From the NCBI RefSeq assembly GCF_026343295.1, contig NZ_JAPELY010000002.1, positions 1,674,001-1,738,000 of the forward strand: a DNA stretch of 64,000 nt, written 5' to 3'. Both the position numbers and the translations under genes were made by a program. The notes under the pieces were generated by a model that did no database searches, had not been told where the DNA came from, and saw only the letters and a list, made by a program, of their open reading frames with translations. Position 1 is the first letter of the stretch. The number at the start of each line of letters is the position of its first letter. Shown one piece after another: positions 9,088 to 18,731 of this stretch. The stretch is from Streptomyces sp. NBC_00083. GTDB taxonomy: Bacteria; Actinomycetota; Actinomycetes; Streptomycetales; Streptomycetaceae.

Positions 9088-10777
9088 CGCCCAGCGATCC
9101 CGCCGCCCGGGATCCGGCATCCTCCGGACGGCGATACGCCGCAACGTCGCCGCCATGGTCTGGGGCACCGTCCTCATGGGCCTCTACCAAGCCGGCGAGA
9201 CCGCCTTCCCGATCGCGCTCGGCCTGATCGTCGAGCACACGATGCGCGAGCGGAGCACCACCTCGCTCGCCGTGTCGATCGGCGCGCTCGCCGTGATCAT
9301 CACGACGGTGTCCCTGTCGTGGCGGTTCGGCATGCGCATCCTGCAGAAGGCCAACACGACCGAGGCGCACCGCTGGAGGGTGCGGGTCGCGGCCTGCGGC
9401 CTCCAGCCGGTGGCCCGGGACACCGGCCTGAAGTCCGGCGAGGTGCTCACCATCGCCACCGAGGACGCCGACCAGACCGCCGACATCGTGGAGGTGGTGC
9501 CGATCCTGATCAGCTCGATGATCTCGCTGCTCATCGCGGCGGTCGCGCTGGGCACGGCGAGCCTGCGGCTCGGGGTGCTCGTCATCGCGGGCACCGTCGC
9601 GATCCTCTCGGTCCTCAGCCTGATGTCCCGGCGGATCGGCAGCAGCACCAAGGAGCAGCAGGCGCGGGTGGCGCGGGCGGGTGCCAAGGTCGCCGACCTG
9701 ATCACCGGCCTGCGCCCGCTGCACGGCTTCGGCGGCAACCACGCGGCGTTCCGCTCCTACCGGCGGGTCAGCACGGAGGCGAAGGAGCAGTCGATCACCG
9801 TCGCCCGCGTCAACGGCGTCTACGCGGGCACCGCGCTCGGCCTGAACGCGGTCCTCGCGGTCTCGGTGACGCTGACCGCCGGCTGGCTGGCCTTCGACGG
9901 GCAGATCGACGTCGGGCAGCTCGTCATGGCGGTGGGCCTCGCGCAGTTCATCATGGAGCCGCTGAAGCAGTTCTCGGACATGCCGAAGTACGTGATGACG
10001 GCGCGCGCCTCGGCCGAGCGGATGGCCCTGGTGCTGTCCGCGCCGACAGCGGCGGCCACCGGCACGGAGAGCGCCGCGCCCGGCGGCGACCTGGAGCTCG
10101 ACTGCGTCCGGTACGGGACGCTCCAAGGGCTGAAGTTCCTGGTTCCGGCGGGCGAGTTCACGGCGATCGCGGCCTACCAGCCGCGCGCGGCGGCCGACCT
10201 CGCCTCCATCCTCGCGGTGCGGGTGCCGCCGGACGCCTACGAGGGGGTGGTGCGGGTCGGCGGCCGGCAGCTCGCGGGCCTCTCGGTCGACTCGGTGCGC
10301 GAGCACCTCCTGGTGAACCCCTACGACGGGGAGATCTTCGCCGGGACGCTCCGCTCCAACATCGACCCGTCGGGCACCAGCCGCACCCTGCCCGAGGCCG
10401 TCGAGGCGTCCCTGCTCACCGACGTCGTCGCCCTGCACCGCGAGGGCCTCGACTACGAGGTGCGCGACCGCGGCTCCAACCTCTCCGGCGGGCAGCGCCA
10501 ACGACTGTCCCTGGCACGGGCGTTGGCCGCCGACACCGACGTACTGGTGCTGCGCGACCCGACGACGGCGGTGGACGCGGTCACCGAGCAGCTCATCGCG
10601 CGCAACATCGCCGAGCTGCGCCGGGGCCGCACCACCGTCGTCATCACCAGCAGCCCGGCCCTGCTGGACGCCGCCGACCGGGTCCTCGTGGTGGACGACG
10701 GAGTCGTCACCGCCGAGGGCACCCACCGCAAGCTGCTCGCCACGGACGAGGCGTACAGCCTGGCGGTGACGCGGTAG
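9074..10777 (+). CDS. cchI: ABC exporter half-transporter (TMD-NBD) with degenerate ATPase site, CchI-like
   Basis: 567-residue fusion of a six-helix membrane domain (about residues 1-310) and a nucleotide-binding domain, placed to export the siderophore. ATG at 9074 is preferred; it overlaps the end of cchH by 14 nt, which suggests coupled translation. A TTG at 9059 is also in frame. The NBD is abnormal. The Walker A position (about residue 360) reads FTAIAAYQPRAAADLAS, with no GxxGxGKS/T. The Walker B region reads VLVLRDPTTAVD, with Arg for Asp. The H-loop His is replaced (VITSSP). Only the signature LSGGQRQ (about residue 470) is intact. In heterodimeric exporters such a half pairs with a catalytic partner. 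In S. coelicolor the partner would be CchG, which would lie left of this window (inference). Confidence 0.85.
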   Translation: MTTPDAQRSRRPGSGILRTAIRRNVAAMVWGTVLMGLYQAGETAFPIALGLIVEHTMRERSTTSLAVSIGALAVIITTVSLSWRFGMRILQKANTTEAHRWRVRVAACGLQPVARDTGLKSGEVLTIATEDADQTADIVEVVPILISSMISLLIAAVALGTASLRLGVLVIAGTVAILSVLSLMSRRIGSSTKEQQARVARAGAKVADLITGLRPLHGFGGNHAAFRSYRRVSTEAKEQSITVARVNGVYAGTALGLNAVLAVSVTLTAGWLAFDGQIDVGQLVMAVGLAQFIMEPLKQFSDMPKYVMTARASAERMALVLSAPTAAATGTESAAPGGDLELDCVRYGTLQGLKFLVPAGEFTAIAAYQPRAAADLASILAVRVPPDAYEGVVRVGGRQLAGLSVDSVREHLLVNPYDGEIFAGTLRSNIDPSGTSRTLPEAVEASLLTDVVALHREGLDYEVRDRGSNLSGGQRQRLSLARALAADTDVLVLRDPTTAVDAVTEQLIARNIAELRRGRTTVVITSSPALLDAADRVLVVDDGVVTAEGTHRKLLATDEAYSLAVTR

Positions 10778-10796
10778 CCGGGCCGGTACGGGCGAT

Positions 10797-10838
10797 GACG
10801 GCCCGGGGCCCGGCGATCGCGCCGGGTTCCGGGCCGTC
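10797..10838. terminator. Nested hairpin between convergent cchI and cchJ
   Basis: Outer arms GACGGCCCGG (10797-10806) and CCGGGCCGTC (10829-10838) enclose an inner perfect stem CCCGGCG/CGCCGGG (10809-10826) with loop ATCG. It lies between two convergent genes and probably ends transcription in both directions. There is no T-tract, which is usual in Streptomyces. Confidence 0.7.
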
Positions 10839-10879
10839 GCCCGTCGGGCGGTGGCCGCACCTCGGGGCGTGACCCCCGG

Positions 10880-12022
10880 TCAGGCCAGCGCCCAGGCGAC
10901 ATCCCTGAGCAGGGCGTGGCGCCAGCCCGCCCGGTCGTGGCCCGCCGCCGACCGCGAGATCCGCACGGTGGCGCCGGCCTGCCCGGTGAGGGACTCGACC
11001 AGCTCGCAGTGGGGCCGCATGCGGGTCTCGTGCTCGCCGAGGTCGAAGGCGATCCTCAGCCCGGCCGGGGCGGGACGCTCCCGCAGCCGCGCGGCGATGG
11101 CGCCGCCGACCGGACCGCCCAGCGGATCGGGCAGCTCCTCGGCTCCGGGCGCCCACCAGAACGACGGCGACTGGCAGGCGACGCGCCGCACCAACTCGGG
11201 GAACTCCAGCGCCGCGTACATCGCGCTCAGGCCGCCCAGGCTCTGCCCGGCGACCGCCAACGTCGAGAGGTCCAGCGGCACTTCGGCCTCCGTGAGGAGC
11301 GGCAGCAGCTCGTCGCGGACCGACTCCCACCACTCGGGCCGGCACCCGAACTCGGCGAGCCGGTCCTTGGCCGGCACGAAGACCAGCGTGGCCGCGGGCA
11401 TCTCGCCGGCGGCGTACGCGGCGTCGAACGCGGTGACCGCCGGGTGCAGATGGAGCCAGTCGTCCCCGTCGAGCAGCAGCACCACGGGCCCGCCGCCGCC
11501 CACCGGATGGATCCGGACGGTGCGCCGGCCGCCCAGCCGTGCGCTCGCCCAGCGGACGCGGGCGCGCGGCAGGGGCAGCACATCGGCGGCGTCGACGGCC
11601 GGCCAGTGCGGCTGCGGCGGCGCGTCCGGGGTGGCGGCGATGGACCGCTCGCCGCCGGCGCCGACCGGGTTGCGGGGATCGGCGTACGCGCCGTCGTCCG
11701 TACGGAACCGGTACGTCACCCGGAGCCGGGCGGGCATGCGCACCTCGGCGTACCAGCAGTCCGTGTCGCGCCACCGCGCCAGCGGCACCGGATCCGACCA
11801 GCTCTCGAACTCGACGACCGCGGGGGCGCCCCGCCACCGGAACAGGGTGACCCACCCGCCGTCGCCGGACGGGCGGCAGACGGGAGCCGCCGCCCAGAAC
11901 GCATCGGTGCCGGGCGCGCCGGACAGGCCGAACGCGTCGAACGGGCCGTCCGGTCCGGCCGCGGAACCGGACGCGAAGCCGGCCGTTCCGGGGCTCTCCT
12001 GCCGTGGTCCGGTCGGGTGCAT
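10880..12022 (-). CDS. cchJ: Siderophore (coelichelin) esterase CchJ, enterochelin-esterase-like
   Basis: 380-residue alpha/beta hydrolase. The start is ATG at 12022, preceded by AAGGAGG; an in-frame start further upstream (12067) lacks such a site. An N-terminal beta-sandwich like that of enterochelin esterase (about residues 1-150) is followed by the hydrolase fold with nucleophile motif AGQSLGG and a C-terminal His in AAGHDRAGW. In this family the enzyme hydrolyses ester bonds of trilactone siderophores. In S. coelicolor the homologue belongs to the coelichelin cluster and may release the product, because the NRPS has no thioesterase, or free iron from the ferric complex. Convergent with cchI, divergent from cchK. 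An iron box lies 45 bp upstream. Confidence 0.88.
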   Translation of the reverse strand: MHPTGPRQESPGTAGFASGSAAGPDGPFDAFGLSGAPGTDAFWAAAPVCRPSGDGGWVTLFRWRGAPAVVEFESWSDPVPLARWRDTDCWYAEVRMPARLRVTYRFRTDDGAYADPRNPVGAGGERSIAATPDAPPQPHWPAVDAADVLPLPRARVRWASARLGGRRTVRIHPVGGGGPVVLLLDGDDWLHLHPAVTAFDAAYAAGEMPAATLVFVPAKDRLAEFGCRPEWWESVRDELLPLLTEAEVPLDLSTLAVAGQSLGGLSAMYAALEFPELVRRVACQSPSFWWAPGAEELPDPLGGPVGGAIAARLRERPAPAGLRIAFDLGEHETRMRPHCELVESLTGQAGATVRISRSAAGHDRAGWRHALLRDVAWALA

Positions 12023-12067
12023 CGGTGCCTCCTTGTGAGGACGAGGGGGAAACGTTAAGCTCGGCAA

Positions 12068-12086
12068 TTAGGTGAGCCTAACCTAA
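12068..12086. promoter_or_regulatory. Iron box (DmdR/IdeR operator) between cchJ and cchK
   Basis: TTAGGTGAGCCTAACCTAA matches the actinobacterial consensus TTAGGTTAGGCTAACCTAA at 17 of 19 positions. It sits between the divergent cchJ (start 12022) and cchK (start 12215), so the iron-loaded repressor could control both. Confidence 0.9.
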
Positions 12087-12214
12087 GCGTGGCTCACTGT
12101 AAGGCCGACCTCGTCCAGACCAACCACCCCCACGGGCGCGGCCCTTGCCGCCCGGGAACGCGCCTGCGTCCGGGCCGCGGGGCCGGCCCCACCGGGCTCC
12201 AGGAGGAACCCCGC

Positions 12215-12427
12215 ATGAGCACCAACCCGTTCGACGACGCCGACGGCCGCTTCCTCGTCCTCGTCAACGACGAGGGCCAGCACTCCCTGTGGCCGTCCTT
12301 CTCGGCGGTACCCGGCGGGTGGACGGTCGCGAAGCAGGAGTCGAGCCGCGACGCGTGCCTGGAGTACATCGAGTCGAACTGGACCGACCTGCGCCCGCGC
12401 TCCCTCGCGGCGGCCGCCGACGCCTGA
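12215..12427 (+). CDS. cchK: MbtH-like NRPS partner protein CchK
   Basis: 70-residue protein starting MSTNPFDD, with the family signature NDEGQHSLWPSF...VPGGW and the later SRDACLEYIESNWTDLRP. MbtH proteins bind adenylation domains and support their folding and activity; this one should serve CchH. The ATG at 12215 has AGGAGG eight bases upstream. It is transcribed away from cchJ from an intergenic region holding an iron box. Length is normal for the family (about 70 residues). Confidence 0.93.
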   Translation: MSTNPFDDADGRFLVLVNDEGQHSLWPSFSAVPGGWTVAKQESSRDACLEYIESNWTDLRPRSLAAAADA

Positions 12428-12555
12428 CCCGCACGCCCGCCCCGGGGAGCCCGGCGGCCGTGGCGGCGCGAACGAGTACGTGAGCGGTGCGTACGCCCGT
12501 CGCGTACTGCGGTCCCGGGCCCCTCTCGTGAGCATCCGCGACGGACGGACTTCCT

Positions 12556-14136
12556 GTGCTGTGTACGAGGCTGACCAACGCGAACATCGTCACCATGGAC
12601 CCCGGCCATCCGGTCGCCCACGACCTGGGGATCTGGCGGGGCCGCATTGTGGGCCTCGACGAGGCCGTGACCTCGCTGCCCGCGCGCGAAGTCGTCGACC
12701 TCCGGGGCGCCACGGTGCTGCCCGGCTTCATCGACAGCCATGTCCACCTGGCCTGGGCCGGGTTCAAGCGGAGCGCCCCGAGCGTCGCCCCCTGCGAGCG
12801 GGTCGACGAGGTGCTCGCCGTCATCGGGCGGGCGGCGGCGCGCACCGGCGCGCCCGGCGACTGGGTGGACGTGATGGGCTACGACCAGCGCGCCCTGGGC
12901 CGCCATCTGACCGCCGCCGAACTCGACACGGTCAGCCACGGCCGCAAGGTCTTCCTGATGCACGACTCCGGTCACGGCTGCGTCGTCAACAGCGCGGTCC
13001 TCGCCCTGCTCCCCTTCGAAGTCCCGCACCAGGGCGGCTTCCTGGCCGAGAGCGCCATGACCGCCGCGCGACGCCTCCGGCTGCCCTACGCCCAGAGTGA
13101 CATCGCCGACGCCGTCGAGCGGGCGGCCCGGAGCTGCCTCGCCGAAGGCGTGACCGCCGTCGCCGAGGCGGGCATCGGGGGCGGACTGCTCGGCCACAGC
13201 CCGGTGGAGCTGGGCGCCTATCAACTGCTCCGGGACCAGGGCAGGTTGCCCCTGCGCGTCCAGCTCATGGCGGCCGCCGACACCCTGCGCCCGCGCGAGG
13301 CCCACCCCCGCGACGGTCTCCCGCGCGCCCTGGACCTCGGCATGCGCACCGGGTTCGGCGACGACTGGCTGTCGCTCGGCGCGCTCAAGGTCTACACCGA
13401 CGGCGGCATGATGGCCCGCACGGCCGCGCTCACCGCCCCGTACACCGGCACGGACCGCACCGGTCAGCTGCAGGACGACCCCGAACGCCTCACCCAGCTC
13501 ATCGTGGACGGCCATCTCGCCGGCTGGCAGCTCGCCGTCCACGCCATCGGCGACCGCGCGGCGGACCTCGCCCTCGACGCGCTGGAGCACGCCCAACGCC
13601 TGCGGCCCCGGCCCGACGCGCGCCACCGGATCGAGCACGCCGGGCTCGTCCGCCCCGACCAACTGCCCCGCTTCGCGCGCCTCGGCGTCGGCGCGGTGAT
13701 CCAGCCGACGTTCCTCCACTCCTTCGGCGACGACTACGCGCGGGTGATGGGCGAGGAACGCACGCCCTGGATGTACCGGGGCCGGAGCTTCCTGGACCAC
13801 GGGGTCACCCTCGTGGGCAGTTCGGACCGGCCCGTCACGGACGGAGCGCCGTTGAGGGGCATCCAGTTCCTGGTCGAGCGCGCCGCCGCATCGGGCCAAC
13901 TCATAGGCCCGCGCGAGGCGTTGACGGTGGACGAGGCGCTCCACGCCTACACCGTCGCCGGCGCCCACGCATGCCGGTGGGACGCCGACGCGGGCACCCT
14001 CGCCCCGGGCCGCCGCGCCGACCTGGTCGTCCTCGGCGACGACCCGCGACGCGTCGACACCTCCCGGATCGCGGACATCGAGATCGTGGCGACCTTCGTC
14101 GACGGACACGAAGCAACGGAGACAGGAAAACTGTGA
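12556..14136 (+). CDS. YtcJ-type metal-dependent amidohydrolase
   Basis: 526-residue protein of the amidohydrolase_3 (YtcJ-like) family, predicted cytosolic. Seen motifs: PGFIDSHVHLAW (HxH metal ligands), YTDGGMMARTAALTAP, AVHAIGDRA, RHRIEHAG and SSDRPVTDGAP near the C-terminus. Members hydrolyse amide, formyl or imine bonds on varied, mostly unknown substrates, so no substrate is assigned. The GTG start at 12556 follows no clear ribosome site; a nearby start is possible. Its stop overlaps the start of the next gene by 4 nt. It lies between the siderophore genes and the arginine cassette, but nothing in the sequence proves a siderophore role. Confidence 0.82.
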   Translation: MLCTRLTNANIVTMDPGHPVAHDLGIWRGRIVGLDEAVTSLPAREVVDLRGATVLPGFIDSHVHLAWAGFKRSAPSVAPCERVDEVLAVIGRAAARTGAPGDWVDVMGYDQRALGRHLTAAELDTVSHGRKVFLMHDSGHGCVVNSAVLALLPFEVPHQGGFLAESAMTAARRLRLPYAQSDIADAVERAARSCLAEGVTAVAEAGIGGGLLGHSPVELGAYQLLRDQGRLPLRVQLMAAADTLRPREAHPRDGLPRALDLGMRTGFGDDWLSLGALKVYTDGGMMARTAALTAPYTGTDRTGQLQDDPERLTQLIVDGHLAGWQLAVHAIGDRAADLALDALEHAQRLRPRPDARHRIEHAGLVRPDQLPRFARLGVGAVIQPTFLHSFGDDYARVMGEERTPWMYRGRSFLDHGVTLVGSSDRPVTDGAPLRGIQFLVERAAASGQLIGPREALTVDEALHAYTVAGAHACRWDADAGTLAPGRRADLVVLGDDPRRVDTSRIADIEIVATFVDGHEATETGKL

Positions 14137-14417
14137 ACGTTCGTACCGACACCCTGGAACGTCTCGCCCCGCTGTGGGAGGCGCCCGACGCCCCGACGCG
14201 CTGGGTGATCTGGCACCGGGCGACGGGCGGATCCGTCGGGTCCTTCGAGTCCGTCGTCTTCGACCGGGAGTTGAACATCCCGTTTGACATCGCCGACATC
14301 GCCGACGCCAGTGGCGCGGGTGACGTGGACGACGTGGTCCTCGGCGAGGTGATACGCCGGATGCGCGAGGCCGGAGCCCCGGAGACCGACGCGTACCCCG
14401 GGCGCCCGTGCGGGTAG
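14133..14417 (+). CDS. Small protein of unknown function translationally coupled to the amidohydrolase
   Basis: 94-residue acidic protein starting MNVRTDTLERLAPLWEAP. Its GTG overlaps the amidohydrolase stop (GTGA, 4 nt), with GACAGGA just upstream acting as ribosome site inside the previous gene. It contains no signal peptide, membrane segment or Cys cluster. The middle (FDIADIADASGAGDVDDVV) is rich in Asp and Ala. I do not recognise the family. Tight coupling suggests that it works with the amidohydrolase. Confidence 0.62.
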   Translation: MNVRTDTLERLAPLWEAPDAPTRWVIWHRATGGSVGSFESVVFDRELNIPFDIADIADASGAGDVDDVVLGEVIRRMREAGAPETDAYPGRPCG

Positions 14418-14448
14418 GCGTGGCCCACGTGACTCCCACACCGCTATT

Positions 14449-14463
14449 CTGACGACCCGTCAG
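14449..14463. promoter_or_regulatory. Perfect inverted repeat, possible repressor operator
   Basis: CTGACG-ACC-CGTCAG, six-base arms and a three-base spacer, 32 bp after the small gene and 181 bp before the GNAT start. It resembles operators of TetR-type repressors. No such regulator is encoded nearby, so the binder is unknown. Confidence 0.4.
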
Positions 14464-14521
14464 GGAGAGCGCTCGTGCGGCTCATTGGGTGGAGTCCGGA
14501 CGTCCGACTTGGCCCATGCAC

Positions 14522-14540
14522 TCAGGTAAGGCTACCCTTA
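14522..14540. promoter_or_regulatory. Candidate iron box upstream of the NAGS-like GNAT
   Basis: TCAGGTAAGGCTACCCTTA matches the iron-box consensus at 15 of 19 positions and keeps the dyad. It lies 103 bp before the GNAT start at 14644 with no gene between. Confidence 0.65.
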
Positions 14541-14643
14541 CTTCTGCCGTTCCGCTGGGGCCGGCCCCGCACGCAGTCCTCATCCGGACCGCGTCCGGGA
14601 ACGCCCCGCGCCCGCGAACGGTGCGACCCGAGGAAGGACCGCC

Positions 14644-15168
14644 TTGACCACGGCCACGCTGCCCCCCGCCGCCCTCGCCGCGCTGCCGCTCCGCGCCCCA
14701 GCCGCCCGATGGCAGGGAGCCGACGGATTCCTCGTGCGTCCGGCGCGCGAGAGCGACGGGCCCGCGCTGGCCGCCCTCTCCCGGCCCTTCGTCCGCCTGG
14801 GCGCGCTCCGTGAACGCCCCCTGTCCCTCTACCGCTCCCGGGCGACCGACTTCCTCGTCGCCCAGAACCCCGACGGCGCCATCGAAGGCGGCATCGGCCT
14901 GAGTGGGCACTGCGCGGACGGCGTCCTCTACAACTTCTGCGTCGCCGCGCACCGTCAGGGCTCGGGGATGGGCGGCCGCCTGCTCCAGGCGGCCTTCGCG
15001 CGGGCGCGCGGCCGCGCCCTGACGATGCTGTTCACCGCGACGACCGGGAGCGGCCGGCTCTTCCTCGGCCACGGCTTCGTTCCGTCCGGCCCGGACCTCG
15101 CCCCGGCCGCGTGGGCGCGGACCCTGGACCCCGCGCGCGGCGCACGCGTCCTGGCCCGCACGCTGTAG
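14644..15168 (+). CDS. GNAT-family acetyltransferase, probably N-acetylglutamate synthase-like
   Basis: 174-residue single-domain GNAT. The acetyl-CoA loop is seen as VAAHRQGSGMGGRLLQ (consensus Q/RxxGxG/A). The N-terminal half (VRPARESDGPALAAL...LRERPLSLYRSRATDFLVAQ) and the end of the fold (FLGHGF) resemble the short ArgA-type N-acetylglutamate synthases of actinobacteria as I remember them. That enzyme makes N-acetylglutamate, the first intermediate of ornithine synthesis. The start is TTG at 14644 with AGGAAGGA upstream. It faces the argCJBD operon across a shared hairpin terminator and has an iron box upstream. The specific activity is inferred; a general acetyltransferase remains possible. 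Confidence 0.65.
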   Translation: MTTATLPPAALAALPLRAPAARWQGADGFLVRPARESDGPALAALSRPFVRLGALRERPLSLYRSRATDFLVAQNPDGAIEGGIGLSGHCADGVLYNFCVAAHRQGSGMGGRLLQAAFARARGRALTMLFTATTGSGRLFLGHGFVPSGPDLAPAAWARTLDPARGARVLARTL

Positions 15169-15188
15169 GCCGCGCAGCCCAAGCGGGG

Positions 15189-15220
15189 AAGGGGCGGACC
15201 CCGTAAAAGGTCCGCCCCTT
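15189..15220. terminator. Bidirectional terminator between the GNAT gene and argD
   Basis: Perfect 12-bp arms AAGGGGCGGACC and GGTCCGCCCCTT around an 8-base loop, followed by TCTCC. It lies between convergent genes. Confidence 0.85.
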
Positions 15221-15274
15221 CTCCATGCTGCGGCTGCGGCTTCGGCGGTGCCTGCGACCGGCCGCGCGTCGGAA

Positions 15275-16485
<1,211 letters not shown>

Positions 16486-16489
<4 letters not shown>

Positions 16490-17583
16490 GCGCGATCCTC
16501 CTTGACGCCGGGTGTCTGCGACCCGGGACGGTGCTCGGTGCGGGGGGCTCCGGGGCCGGGGCCGGTGTGGTGCCGGACGCCGGGTTCGTCGGACCCGGGT
16601 TGCTCGTCCGGTACCACCGTCGTGCCCGGCGCGTCCTCGGCGAAGAGGCCGCGCAGCAGGGCGTGCGGGACGCGGCCGTCGATGACCTGTGCGCGGCCGA
16701 CCCCGGCGCGGACCGCCCGCAGGCAGCCCTCCATCTTCGGCAGCATGCCGCTCGCCAACTCCGGCAACAACAGGCTCAGTTCGGCCGCGCTGATCCGCTC
16801 GACGACGTCGGTGCTGTGCGGCCAGTCCGCGTACAGCCCCTCGACGTCGGTCATGACCATCAGGCGGTCCGCGCCGAGGGCGACCGCAAGGGCCGAGGCC
16901 GCGAGGTCGGCGTTCACGTTGTAGATCTGGCCGTCCTCGCCGCGCGCGACGGGGGAGACGACGGGGATCCGGCCCTGCTCCAGAAGCGTGCTGATCGTGG
17001 AGGACTCCACGGCGACGATGTCGCCGACCAGGCCGATGTCCACCGGGCGGCCGTCCACCAGGGCGGCCCGCCGCACGGCGGTCATCGTGTGCGCGTCCTC
17101 GCCGGACAGGCCCACGGCGAACGGCCCGTGCGCGTTGATCGCCCCGACCAGCTCCCGCTGGACCCGCCCGGTGAGCACCATGCGCACGACGTCCATCGTC
17201 TCCGGCGTCGTCACCCGCAGCCCGGCCTCGAAGCGGACCTCCAGGCCCAGCCGGTCGAGCAGCGCGCTGATCTGCGGCCCGCCGCCGTGCACGACGACGG
17301 GCCGGAGCCCCGCGTGCCACAGCTCCACCACGTCCTGTGCGAACGTGCGGTGCAGCGCCGGGTCCACCATGGCGTTGCCGCCGAACTTCACGACGACCGT
17401 GCGCCCTTGGAGCTCCTCCGGCCACGCCACGTCGGGCGCGCCCGACAGCGGCACCGGCGGCGCGGCCGGGGCCGCTGTGACTGCCCCGGGCCCGCGCCCC
17501 GCCGTCGGTACCCCGGGCTCCGCCGTCGACGTGTCGGCCGGCCCGGTCGGTATGCCGGGCTCCGCCGTCCCCGCCCCGCTCAT
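16486..17583 (-). CDS. argB: N-acetylglutamate kinase (ArgB) with extended ends
   Basis: 365 residues. The core (about residues 60-315) holds VVVKFGGNAM, VVVHGGGPQI, the GEDAHTMTA loop, YNVNADLAASALA and GMLPKMEGC, typical of the kinase that phosphorylates N-acetylglutamate. The family is normally about 290-310 residues. This copy adds about 55 Ala/Pro/Gly-rich residues in front, with repeats AEPGIPT and AEPGVPT, and about 45 Pro/Gly/His-rich residues behind. Both tails look disordered. ATG at 17583 overlaps the argJ stop (ATGA). The feedback-inhibition state cannot be read from the sequence with confidence. Confidence 0.92.
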
Positions 17584-18731
17584 GAGCTGTACGCGCTGTT
17601 CTCGTGGACGTACTCGGCCGTCAGGTCGTTGGTCCAGATCACGGCGGAGGCGTCACCGGCGCGCAGGTCCACGGTGATCTCGATGTGACGGCCAGTCAGA
17701 TCGACCTTCTCGCGGGACTCGCCCTCGGCCCCGTCCCGGCACACCCACATCCCGTTGATCGCCACGTCGAGACGGTCCGGGTCGAAGGCCGCCGCCGTGG
17801 TGCCGATGGCGGACAACACCCGGCCCCAGTTGGGGTCTTCGCCGTGCAGGGCACACTTGAGGAGGTTGTTGCGGGCCACCGAGCGGCCCACCTCGACGGC
17901 GTCCGCCTCCGAGGCCGCGCCGACGACGGACACCTCGATCTCCTTGGACGCGCCCTCGGCATCCGCGATCAACTGGCGGGCCAGGTCGCGGCAGACGGCG
18001 TGCACGGCAGCGGTGAGCGCCGCGGGTTCGGGCGTCACGCCCGAGGCCCCCGACGCCAGCAGCAGCACGGTGTCGTTGGTGGACATGCAGCCGTCCGAGT
18101 CGACCCGGTCGAAGGTGGTGCGTACCGCCGCGCGCAGCGCCGCGTCGAGGACACCCGCGTCCGCGACGGCGTCCGTGGTCAGGACGGAGAGCATGGTGGC
18201 GAGCCCCGGAGCGAGCATGCCCGCGCCCTTCGCCATGCCGCCCACGGTCCAGCCGTCGCCCGCGGCCACCGCGGTCTTGGCCACGGAGTCCGTCGTCATG
18301 ATCGCGACGGCCGCGTCCTCACCGCCCCGGTCCGAGAGCCGTTCCGCGGCGGCGGTGATGCCGGCCGTCACCCGGTCCATCGGAAGGCGCACCCCGATCA
18401 GGCCGGTGGAACACACGGCGACCTCGTCCGGGTCGACCTCTGCGGCGAGTGCCGTCCGCTCGGCCATGACCCGGGCGTCGTCGGCGCCGCCGGGTCCCGT
18501 ACAGGCGTTGGCGCCACCGGAGTTGAGCACGACGGCGGAGATCCGGCCGTCGGCGAGCGTACGGCGCGACCAGCGGACCGGCGCGGCCTGCACGCGGTTG
18601 GAGGTGAAGACACCGGCGGCGGCGCGCGACGGCCCGCGGTTCACCACCAGGGCGAGGTCCGGTTCGCCGGATTCCTTGAGGCCCGCGCGCACTCCGCAGG
18701 CGAGGAATCCGAGGGCGGCGGTCACACTCAC
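17580..18731 (-). CDS. argJ: Glutamate N-acetyltransferase / ornithine acetyltransferase (ArgJ)
   Basis: 383 residues, usual length. ArgJ moves the acetyl group from N-acetylornithine to glutamate, releasing ornithine and regenerating N-acetylglutamate; bifunctional members also use acetyl-CoA. The self-cleavage site is present as AKGAGMLAPGLATMLS, with Thr after Ala as the nucleophile of the beta chain. GVFTSNRVQAAPV, NSGGANACTG and CSTGLIG are further family motifs. The GTG at 18731 overlaps the argC stop (GTGA). This gene produces the free ornithine on which a hydroxamate siderophore depends. Confidence 0.94.
   Translation of the reverse strand: MSVTAALGFLACGVRAGLKESGEPDLALVVNRGPSRAAAGVFTSNRVQAAPVRWSRRTLADGRISAVVLNSGGANACTGPGGADDARVMAERTALAAEVDPDEVAVCSTGLIGVRLPMDRVTAGITAAAERLSDRGGEDAAVAIMTTDSVAKTAVAAGDGWTVGGMAKGAGMLAPGLATMLSVLTTDAVADAGVLDAALRAAVRTTFDRVDSDGCMSTNDTVLLLASGASGVTPEPAALTAAVHAVCRDLARQLIADAEGASKEIEVSVVGAASEADAVEVGRSVARNNLLKCALHGEDPNWGRVLSAIGTTAAAFDPDRLDVAINGMWVCRDGAEGESREKVDLTGRHIEITVDLRAGDASAVIWTNDLTAEYVHENSAYSS

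Noticed and set aside
1165..9177. Very long open frame (2,670 codons) on the reverse strand across the NRPS
   Set aside because: Its translation is Gly/Arg/Val-rich without any domain, and it mirrors the third-position GC bias of the NRPS gene on the other strand.
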